A DNA stretch of 25,160 nt from Mageeibacillus sp. UBA5439. GTDB taxonomy: Bacteria; Bacillota; Clostridia; Saccharofermentanales; DTU023. The translations under genes were made by a program, and so were the position numbers. This document shows, piece after piece, positions 1 to 6,149 of this stretch (position 1 is the first letter of the stretch; each line of letters starts with the position of its first letter). The stretch lies in the NCBI GenBank assembly GCA_002427505.1, contig DIRJ01000043.1, forward strand, positions 9,961-35,120. Reading direction: 5' to 3'. The notes beneath the pieces are model-generated. The model was given only the letters and a program-made list of their open reading frames with translations. It had not been told where the DNA came from and ran no database searches.

Positions 1-2
1 CT

Positions 3-1490
3 GAAATTCCGGCCGCTGCCAGACCTTTTGCCGCCGGAGGTATGCGGTATTTTTCCCGGACAGCACAACTTTTGCCGCTGAGCCGGGAGGCGGAGGAGCT
101 GGCAGCATCTTGCGGGCCCGGTCAGCCTGCTGTTCCTCTGCTGGCTATTTCCGACGCCAGACCTGAGTATCCTCTTTTCTACCGGCAGCTGCGCTCCTCT
201 CTGCTGGAACGCTCAGCCCGGGACGAAAGCATTATCATTTATGCGGCTGCCGGAGAAAGCGAATCCACCTCCCTGCATGTCTATGCCGGCCACCGGCTCA
301 TCTGCGCCAATGGCCGCCTGCTTGCCGAAGGAGAGGCCTTTGATCACGGTCTGACTGTGACCGGGCTGGCTTTAGATCAGATCTTCGCCGCTGACACAAT
401 TAGTGACCTGTATCCTGCTGTGGCTGCCGGCCCTGCTGCCGGCTCTGTTCAGGAATTTCCTTTTTTGCCGCCGGAACGGAGCGACTGGCCTGAGTTCTCT
501 TACCAGGTTCTTGACTTGCAGGCGCGCGGGCTGGCGAGCCGGCTGCGCTTACTCAGGGCCAGACCTGTTCTGGGCCTTTCCGGAGGCGTGGACTCTACTC
601 TGGTCTTACTGGCCTGCCTGCGTGCCTGTCGTATTCTCGGACGGCCGGCCAGTGATATCATCTGCGTTTCAATGCCGGGTCCCGGCTCTTCCCCGCGGTC
701 TGTCGACATTTCGGAAAGGCTGGCTGAAATTTGCGGCTGCGAACTGTTGACGATTGATATCGGCGAAGCTGTCCGCCTGCATCTCAGAGATATCGGACAT
801 GACGGTTCCCACGATCACACTTTTGAGAACGCTCAGGCGCGTGAACGCACACAGATTTTAATGGATCTGTCTAATTTTAAAGACGGCATTGTGGTCGGAA
901 CCGGAGATCTGTCCGAACTGGCTCTGGGATTTTGCACTTACAACGGTGATCAGATGTCCATGTACAGCGTGAATCACTCCGTTCCCAAGACTTTAGCCCG
1001 CATCATGCTGGAGACTTTTGCCGCTGACCTGCTGACGGGCACTGCGGGTCTGAGAGCGCCGGATCATTTTTTCCCTGAGGAAAAAAGTGACCGGCAGATG
1101 CTGGCAGCTTTATTGCGGGAAATTGTGTCCCGGCCGGTGTCGCCGGAGTTGCTGCCGCCGAACGAGGATGGCAGTATTTCGCAGAAAACCGAGCAGATTA
1201 TCGGGCCCTATGAGCACAATGATTTTTTTCTCTATTATCTGTTTTATGATGGCCGCCATCCGCGCATCGTCTACGAGATGGCCTGTAAAACTTTCCCTGC
1301 AGTTTCTGAAGCCAAGCTGAAGGATGAGATGAAAAGTTTTGTCAGAAGGTTTATGCACAATCAGTTCAAACGGCAGCCCATGCCGGACGGAGCTCAGGCT
1401 TTACCCTACTCGCTCTCGCCCCACGGAGCCTTTCAGATGCCGGGAGATCTGTCCGAACAAAGCCTCCTGGATGCTCTGGACAAATTGTAG
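3..1490 (+). CDS. nadE: Glutamine-dependent-type NAD+ synthetase, 5' end outside window
   Basis: NAD+ synthetase makes NAD+ from deamido-NAD+, ATP and ammonia as the last step of NAD synthesis in the cytoplasm. The reading frame is open back to the window edge, and the first ~115 residues after the ATG at 42 match the C-terminal part of a nitrilase (glutaminase) domain: EST motif, then GHRLICANGRLLAE. The true start therefore lies upstream. The ATG at 42 has GGAGG only one base away, which is too close to be a good start. The synthetase domain follows, with the PP-loop SGGVDS about residues 180-185 (counted from 42) and the VVGTGDLSELALGFCTYNGD segment around 285-305. The usual EICED nucleophile motif of the glutaminase domain is not visible where it should align (see findings). 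Family identification is confident; glutamine use is not. Confidence 0.9.
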   Translation, partial: EIPAAARPFAAGGMRYFSRTAQLLPLSREAEELAASCGPGQPAVPLLAISDARPEYPLFYRQLRSSLLERSARDESIIIYAAAGESESTSLHVYAGHRLICANGRLLAEGEAFDHGLTVTGLALDQIFAADTISDLYPAVAAGPAAGSVQEFPFLPPERSDWPEFSYQVLDLQARGLASRLRLLRARPVLGLSGGVDSTLVLLACLRACRILGRPASDIICVSMPGPGSSPRSVDISERLAEICGCELLTIDIGEAVRLHLRDIGHDGSHDHTFENAQARERTQILMDLSNFKDGIVVGTGDLSELALGFCTYNGDQMSMYSVNHSVPKTLARIMLETFAADLLTGTAGLRAPDHFFPEEKSDRQMLAALLREIVSRPVSPELLPPNEDGSISQKTEQIIGPYEHNDFFLYYLFYDGRHPRIVYEMACKTFPAVSEAKLKDEMKSFVRRFMHNQFKRQPMPDGAQALPYSLSPHGAFQMPGDLSEQSLLDALDKL

Positions 1491-1512
1491 CCGGCTGTGA
1501 CTTAGCCGGGCT
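1489..1512 (+). terminator. Possible hairpin after nadE
   Basis: AGCCGGC (1489-1495) can pair with GCCGGGCT (1505-1512) with one bulged base, directly over the nadE stop codon. No T-run follows, so at best it is a weak or factor-assisted terminator. Confidence 0.3.
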
Positions 1513-1588
1513 AAACAAGTGTTAGTGCAGCTGACTGAATCAAATGTAAATATGACAGTACGGGCGGCAAAAGTTTAACTAGTTATGT

Positions 1589-1685
1589 CCTGATGTGAGA
1601 TTATATCAGGTCATTTTCTGTTAGCATATAATGCACACGACATTTCCAAGGAAGACGTGAAAAGGAGGGAATACCTCATTTGAGG
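1589..1685 (+). promoter_or_regulatory. dnaA promoter and leader
   Basis: A perfect -10 hexamer TATAAT lies at 1627-1632, with no clear -35. It overlaps a DnaA-box-like TAATGCACA at 1629-1637 (8 of 9 to TTATNCACA), as expected for dnaA autoregulation. Upstream is an inverted repeat CCTGAT (1589-1594) / ATCAGG (1605-1610). In the leader, the strong Shine-Dalgarno GGAGG (1664-1668) is 21 bases from the first ATG. CCTC (1674-1677) can pair either with GAGG inside that site (1665-1668) or with GAGG at 1682-1685, the weaker site just before the start. Confidence 0.5.
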
Positions 1686-1689
1686 TTGA

Positions 1690-3036
1690 ATGATAATGGC
1701 CCCGGCTTATAGTGCAGAAGACGTATGGCGTACTTGTTACAATCGAGTTTTAAAAGATGAAATCCAGCCACTGACCTATAACACATGGTTTGCTAAAGCA
1801 GTACCGTTTTATGTAGCTGAACAGGTTTTCGGACTGGCAGTTCCCAATAATGTGGTGCGCGATTTTATTATCCCTTACCGGGATACTATTGAGTCTGCCT
1901 TGAAGCAGGTCACCCATATCCTCTACAAGCTGCAGGTGATCGTCCGCCCCGACGGTACTGTGCCGGAGCCGGTTGTTGAAACGGAGCATGAGAATTCCAA
2001 CGGGGTTACTTTACAGCGCGGTCAGCTCAACCCTGAATATACTTTTGACAGTTTTATCGTGGGCAGCAATAATGAATTTGCGCACGCTACCTGTGTTTCC
2101 GTTGCTTCGATGAAAAATCCCCGCAATAACAATCCCCTCTTTATTTATGGCGGTTCGGGTCTGGGAAAAACCCACCTTTTGCATGCTATCGGCAATCGCG
2201 TCAGTATCGATTATCCGGATAAGCGTGTTGTTTACGTTCAATCAGAACAGTTTGTCAATGAACTGATCGCCTGCATTCAGAATAATGACTACACTGCCTT
2301 CCGCGAACATTACCGCTTTGCCGACATGCTGCTGATCGATGATATTCAGTTTATTGAAGGCAAGGAGCGCATGCAGGTTGAATTTTTCCATACTTTCAAC
2401 ATGCTTTATGAATCCGGCAAGAATGTTGTTCTGACCTGTGACAAGCCGCCGCAGAATCTGACCTCTCTGGAGGAGCGCCTGCGGACCAGACTGATGAGCG
2501 GTCTGACAGCTGATATCGGACCGCCTGATTATGAAACCCGTCTGGCTATTCTGGGCAAACTTCAGCAAGCGCTGCAGACGGATGTCTCCGAAGATATTAT
2601 TGAATATATTGCTACGAATATCACCAACAATGTGCGTGAACTTGAAGGCGCTTTTAAAACCATTCACGCTCTGTATGCTTTGGGTACCGATGTTACTCTG
2701 GACCGGGCCAAACATGTCCTGCGCAATCTGATTCAGCCCGGCGCTATGCGGCCCCTGACCTGTGATTTTATCATGGAGGTTGTGGGCAACTATTACGGTG
2801 TTTCCGTTGAAGATATCAAGTCACGCAAACGCAGCCAGAATATTGTCATACCCCGCCGCATTGCCATGTATTTTTGCCGCAATAAGTTGAATCTCACTTA
2901 CGAGGAAATCGGAGACGCCTTCGGAGGCAAGAACCATGCCACAGTATTACACGCTTGTGATAAAATGAATGAAGATTTGGAGACAGATTTTGATATTCAG
3001 GAAGCACTGGAAAAGATCGAGGCAAGATTACAGTAG
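1690..3036 (+). CDS. dnaA: Chromosomal replication initiator protein DnaA
   Basis: DnaA is the AAA+ ATPase that binds DnaA boxes and opens the origin. All four domains are visible in 448 residues: an N-terminal oligomerisation domain (about 1-85), a short linker (about 86-115), the AAA+ core with Walker A GGSGLGKT at 154-161 and Walker B LLIDDIQ at 214-220, and the C-terminal DNA-binding domain with the signature around GGKNHATVLHAC at 412-423. Length is normal for a Bacillota DnaA. An in-frame TGA at 1681 makes 1690 the earliest start. The ATG at 1696 is an equally plausible start, because GAGG at 1682-1685 is 4 bases from the first ATG and 10 from the second. It is the first gene of the dnaA-dnaN-recF-remB-gyrB series, and the DnaA-box-rich spacer follows it directly. 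Confidence 0.98.
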   Translation: MIMAPAYSAEDVWRTCYNRVLKDEIQPLTYNTWFAKAVPFYVAEQVFGLAVPNNVVRDFIIPYRDTIESALKQVTHILYKLQVIVRPDGTVPEPVVETEHENSNGVTLQRGQLNPEYTFDSFIVGSNNEFAHATCVSVASMKNPRNNNPLFIYGGSGLGKTHLLHAIGNRVSIDYPDKRVVYVQSEQFVNELIACIQNNDYTAFREHYRFADMLLIDDIQFIEGKERMQVEFFHTFNMLYESGKNVVLTCDKPPQNLTSLEERLRTRLMSGLTADIGPPDYETRLAILGKLQQALQTDVSEDIIEYIATNITNNVRELEGAFKTIHALYALGTDVTLDRAKHVLRNLIQPGAMRPLTCDFIMEVVGNYYGVSVEDIKSRKRSQNIVIPRRIAMYFCRNKLNLTYEEIGDAFGGKNHATVLHACDKMNEDLETDFDIQEALEKIEARLQ

Positions 3037-3222
3037 TTAACAATTTAGCGCACATTTGTGCATAACTTACTGTTAAAAGCCTGTTGAGAGAATGTGAATT
3101 AGTTTTTTTTGTGAATAGTAAGGAGTTGTTCAAATTTTTTCACATTCATTTCACAATATTTTCACAGCGCAAAACTTCGGTCAGATCAATCTGTAGACAG
3201 ATTTTGCACACAATTAACAGAC
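3037..3222. other. oriC: Probable oriC: DnaA-box cluster between dnaA and dnaN
   Basis: The spacer carries clustered DnaA-box-like 9-mers. On the minus strand they are TTATGCACA at 3057-3065 (perfect to TTATNCACA), TAATTCACA at 3093-3101 and CTATTCACA at 3110-3118 (8 of 9 each). On the plus strand they are TTTTTCACA at 3136-3144 and TTTTGCACA at 3202-3210 (8 of 9 each), plus weaker CATTTCACA at 3147-3155 and ATTTTCACA at 3158-3166. The three middle CACA cores start at 3141, 3152 and 3163, exactly 11 bp apart. Left-hand boxes point one way and right-hand boxes the other, across a T-rich stretch that could be the unwinding element. Position next to dnaA and box density support oriC. No unwinding measurement or skew analysis was possible here. 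Confidence 0.8.
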
Positions 3223-3328
3223 TATAATAAGAGGATGAAGAAATAGCTATATAAAGCGGCGGCTGGAAAAATGGCCCTCGCAGAAAGCAATTCTAGTAAC
3301 AAGAGCGCAAGAGGGCCTGGGAGGAAAA
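3223..3328 (+). promoter_or_regulatory. dnaN promoter and structured leader
   Basis: A perfect -10 TATAAT lies at 3223-3228; the best -35 candidate is poor (TTTTGC at 3202-3207, 15 bp spacing, overlapping a DnaA-box-like sequence). In the leader, GGCCCTC (3273-3279) is perfectly complementary to GAGGGCC (3311-3317), with a smaller AGAA/TTCT hairpin (3282-3285 / 3291-3294) inside. The large stem ends just before the ribosome site GGGAGG (3319-3324), which serves the ATG at 3330. Confidence 0.5.
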
Positions 3329-3329
3329 A

Positions 3330-4433
3330 ATGAGACTGAACTGTTCACGGAAAAAATTAATGGATTCGATCAATATTGTTTCCAAAGCAGTAGCCACACG
3401 TACGCCGATGCCTATTTTGGACGGAATTCTGATGAGTGCGTCCGATGGTTTGACTCTGACGGGTTATGATATGGAAACAGGTATCGAATCCCGGATGGAA
3501 GCTGATATTCTGGCTTCGGGCAGCGTTGTTGTTCCTGCGCGGGTTTTTACAGAAATTGTGCGTCGTTTACCGGAAGATGATGTTTTTATTGATACGGACG
3601 ACAAGTACATGGTGAAAGTTGAGAGCGGTTCCAGCTCCTTTAATATACGTGGTTTGTCGGCGGATGACTATCCGGCTCTGCCTATTGTTGAACATGATCA
3701 CAGCCTGTTTTTAGAGCAGAAGATGCTGAAAGATATGATCCAGCAGACTAAGTTTGCCGCTTCAACCGATGACAGCCGGCCGATTTTGAAGGGCATAAAT
3801 GTAATTTTTGAAAATGGCGGACTGACTCTGGTTACTATCGATGGTTTCCGCCTGGCCGTGCGCAAGGAAAAGATCACAGGAGAGCAGCAGGAAGCCATGC
3901 AGTTTATAGTTCCTGCCAGAGCTATGGAGGACGTGTCCCACGTTCTGAACGACAGTGACGATATGGTTACCATCGGTCCGTCACATAACTATGTCCTCTT
4001 TGATACCGGTGATGTGAAAATCGTCTCACGCCTGATTCAGGGTGAGTTTCTTAACTATAAGAGCATCTTGCCCAGCGGCAATAAAACCAGTCTGGTAACA
4101 GATCCACAAGTTCTTTTATCCGCGATCGAGCGTGCCTCAATCGTCATAGACCGCGATGAGAAGCGTTTCCCGGTTACTTTAGAGACGCCGGATGAAGATA
4201 CTCTTGTGATCAGTTCAAAGACGGATATCGGTATGTCACGGGAGGAATTGAATATTGCCTTAACCGGTGAATTGCTTGATATCGACTTTAACCCTAAATT
4301 GTTTATGGACGCTTTAAGGGAAATTGAGGACGAACAAATCACTGTTTCTTTCCAGGGCAGTGTCGGTCCCTGTTCGATTCAGCCGCTGGAGGGAGATAGT
4401 TTCTTTTATCTGGTCCTGCCTCTGCGCCGCTAA
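3330..4433 (+). CDS. dnaN: DNA polymerase III beta sliding clamp
   Basis: This is the ring-shaped processivity clamp that tethers DNA polymerase III and other proteins to DNA. At 367 residues it has the usual length and the three-fold repeated clamp architecture. It starts with the typical MRLNCSRKKLMDSINIVSKAV segment, carries the RPILKGI motif mid-protein, and ends with the conserved LEGDSFFYLVLPLR tail that forms part of the protein-binding pocket. The start is supported by GGGAGG six bases upstream of the ATG. The stop is only six bases before recF; the S4-domain gene rlbA/yaaA that often sits between them is missing, so dnaN and recF are probably co-transcribed and translationally coupled. 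Confidence 0.98.
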   Translation: MRLNCSRKKLMDSINIVSKAVATRTPMPILDGILMSASDGLTLTGYDMETGIESRMEADILASGSVVVPARVFTEIVRRLPEDDVFIDTDDKYMVKVESGSSSFNIRGLSADDYPALPIVEHDHSLFLEQKMLKDMIQQTKFAASTDDSRPILKGINVIFENGGLTLVTIDGFRLAVRKEKITGEQQEAMQFIVPARAMEDVSHVLNDSDDMVTIGPSHNYVLFDTGDVKIVSRLIQGEFLNYKSILPSGNKTSLVTDPQVLLSAIERASIVIDRDEKRFPVTLETPDEDTLVISSKTDIGMSREELNIALTGELLDIDFNPKLFMDALREIEDEQITVSFQGSVGPCSIQPLEGDSFFYLVLPLRR

Positions 4434-4439
4434 AATTCT

Positions 4440-5723
4440 ATGCGTTTAACTTCCCTGAGGCTGACGAATTTTCGCAACTATAGAAAGCTTGACCTGTCAT
4501 TTAATGACGGCATTCATGTTTTTTATGGTGATAATGCCCAGGGTAAGACTAACTTGCTCGAAGCCATTTTTCTTTGTACCTGTGCTCGTTCACACCGTAC
4601 CGGACGTGATGAAGAGCTGGTTTTACATGGTGAAACTTTCTATAAAAGTGAAGTAGTTTTCTTGACAGACAGAGGACTGGAAGAAAAACTTTCCTTCTCC
4701 TATCTCCTGCCGGAAGCTCTTAACTCCGGTCGTTCTGCTCGCAAAATGGCCTACAATGACATCGTGGTTTCTAATATTTCCGAAATGATCGGGCTCTTTC
4801 ATGCGGTGATTTTCGCTCCGGAGGATCTGCAGATAGTAAAAGGCGGTCCCGGCGGCCGCCGCCGTTTTCTGGATTTGCTGATATCGCAAAGCAGCCGTCC
4901 GTATTTCAGGTCTTTACAAAGATATGGTCAGCTGCTCCTGCAGCGCAACAGTCTCCTCAAAATTATCAGAGAGAGAAGCAACACTAAGCGTCCTGCCTGG
5001 CAAGAGCCGGAAGAGGCGCCTGACGGCCAGGAAGCGCAGGCGGCAGGAAAAGCACTTCCGGCCGGAGCGGAGGTGCCGGACTTGCCTCCCCTGACGATGC
5101 AGGAGGAACTTGCTGTCTGGGACCGGGCCCTGGCCACTGAAGCAGCCTATATACTCAAAAAGCGCCTGGATTATGTAGAAAAAATTTCTGAATACGCCAG
5201 CCTGTCTCTGGCTTATCTGACTGATTCCAATGAGCAGCTGAGCTTGAAGTATAAGACTATCGGCGGTATTTCACATTCACAGTCAGAGGAAGAGATCGCC
5301 GGAATATTCTATGCCCGCCTGCAAAGATCAGCAGAGGATGATGTCTTCCGGGGCAGCAGCAGTATCGGACCTCATCGCGATGATCTGGACATAAATTTAA
5401 ATGAGTATCCGGCCAGGACTTACGCCTCTCAGGGCCAGCAGCGATCTCTGGTTCTCTCCCTGAAAATAGCCGAATTGCTCCTGTTAAAGGAATTAACCGG
5501 TGAAAGACCCATTTTGCTTCTGGATGACGTCATGTCTGAACTGGACAGCAAGCGCAGAGAGCATTTGCTGAAAATTGTAAGCGGCCATCAAGTCTTCATG
5601 ACCGGAACTGATAAAGAACATATGTTTGAAAATACCAAGGATTCCCCGGAAATTGCTGCTGCTGATCCGGAGCGGGCTATCAATTATTACTATGTAGAGA
5701 AGGGCAGTGTCCGGCCTGTATAG
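4440..5723 (+). CDS. recF: DNA replication and repair protein RecF
   Basis: RecF is an SMC/ABC-type ATPase that loads RecA at single-strand gaps with RecO and RecR. Walker A is GDNAQGKT at 30-37, the ABC signature SQGQQRS at 330-336 and Walker B LLLDDVMSELD at 359-369. At 427 residues it is about 55 longer than the usual RecF. Most of the excess is an Ala/Pro/Glu-rich insert at about residues 182-222 (bases 4983-5105), between the RNSLLK and AVWDRALA segments that are normally nearly adjacent; the insert is also visibly GC-richer than its surroundings. No convincing Shine-Dalgarno precedes the ATG, so translation probably relies on coupling to dnaN six bases upstream. The start fits the conserved beginning (LRLTNFRNY). 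Confidence 0.96.
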   Translation: MRLTSLRLTNFRNYRKLDLSFNDGIHVFYGDNAQGKTNLLEAIFLCTCARSHRTGRDEELVLHGETFYKSEVVFLTDRGLEEKLSFSYLLPEALNSGRSARKMAYNDIVVSNISEMIGLFHAVIFAPEDLQIVKGGPGGRRRFLDLLISQSSRPYFRSLQRYGQLLLQRNSLLKIIRERSNTKRPAWQEPEEAPDGQEAQAAGKALPAGAEVPDLPPLTMQEELAVWDRALATEAAYILKKRLDYVEKISEYASLSLAYLTDSNEQLSLKYKTIGGISHSQSEEEIAGIFYARLQRSAEDDVFRGSSSIGPHRDDLDINLNEYPARTYASQGQQRSLVLSLKIAELLLLKELTGERPILLLDDVMSELDSKRREHLLKIVSGHQVFMTGTDKEHMFENTKDSPEIAAADPERAINYYYVEKGSVRPV

Positions 5724-5734
5724 ACGGTCAGAAA

Positions 5735-5749
5735 CTGCTGATTCAGCAG
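5735..5749. repeat. Short palindrome after recF
   Basis: CTGCTGA-T-TCAGCAG is a perfect 7-bp inverted repeat, 11 bases after the recF stop. It could be a short RNA hairpin or a protein-binding site. No T-run follows, so it does not look like an intrinsic terminator. Confidence 0.35.
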
Positions 5750-5812
5750 CAGATTCACCAGCAATAATGTTACGGAGTGCCATTGCCTGAAGCCGCATAA
5801 AAGCTGGCTTTG

Positions 5813-5821
5813 TGGTATAAT
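5813..5821 (+). promoter_or_regulatory. Extended -10 promoter for remB-gyrB
   Basis: TGG-TATAAT is a consensus extended -10 element (TGN followed by a perfect -10). No good -35 is present, which extended -10 promoters tolerate. It would start a transcript about 50 bases before remB and give remB-gyrB a promoter separate from the dnaA operon. Confidence 0.55.
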
Positions 5822-5879
5822 TAGCTTGTAGAAAATTTTACGAATTTCAAGTGTTGAAACAGGGCAAAAGCAAGTAAAT

Positions 5880-6149
5880 ATGTATGTACATTTGGGGGCT
5901 GATTTATCCATACCTTTTCACATGATTGTGGGAATATTTGATTTAGATTCTATTCCGGAATCAGCTGAAGATACTCTGGCCTTCATGGCGCAGGCTGAGA
6001 AGGACGGCAAGCTGGACCTGCTGGTGCCGGAGGTACCCCGCTCTCTGATCGTAAGCTTAGATAGATCATACTTATCTGCTGTCTCAGCGCAGACCTTGCG
6101 TGCACGCTGTTCTGACCAGACACACATGCAATATGAGGATTTAGAATGA
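5880..6149 (+). CDS. remB: RemB-like regulator (DUF370 family, YaaB)
   Basis: A small protein of 89 residues beginning MYVHLGADLSIPF, the hallmark of the RemA/RemB (DUF370) family, followed by an IVGIFDLDSI strand and ending in the typical segment ...SLIVSLDRSYLSAVSAQTLRAR. In Bacillus subtilis these proteins regulate extracellular-matrix genes and this gene sits between recF and gyrB, the same place as here. RemA is a DNA-binding activator; the role of RemB is less clear. The central region (residues 24-47, SIPESAEDTLAFMAQAEKDG) is a charged loop. The stop codon overlaps the gyrB start in an ATGA at 6146-6149, so the two are translationally coupled. The ribosome site is weak. Confidence 0.85.
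   Translation: MYVHLGADLSIPFHMIVGIFDLDSIPESAEDTLAFMAQAEKDGKLDLLVPEVPRSLIVSLDRSYLSAVSAQTLRARCSDQTHMQYEDLE

Noticed and set aside
1..81. In frame 1 a short P-E-V-C-G-I-F string resembles the missing NadE glutaminase motif, suggesting a frameshift.
   Set aside because: The rest of that frame does not match the nitrilase domain and meets a stop at 79-81; too short to support a frameshift.
2242..2715. A 157-codon open frame on the minus strand inside dnaA.
   Set aside because: It is a shadow of the dnaA coding frame, has no ribosome site and no recognisable domain.
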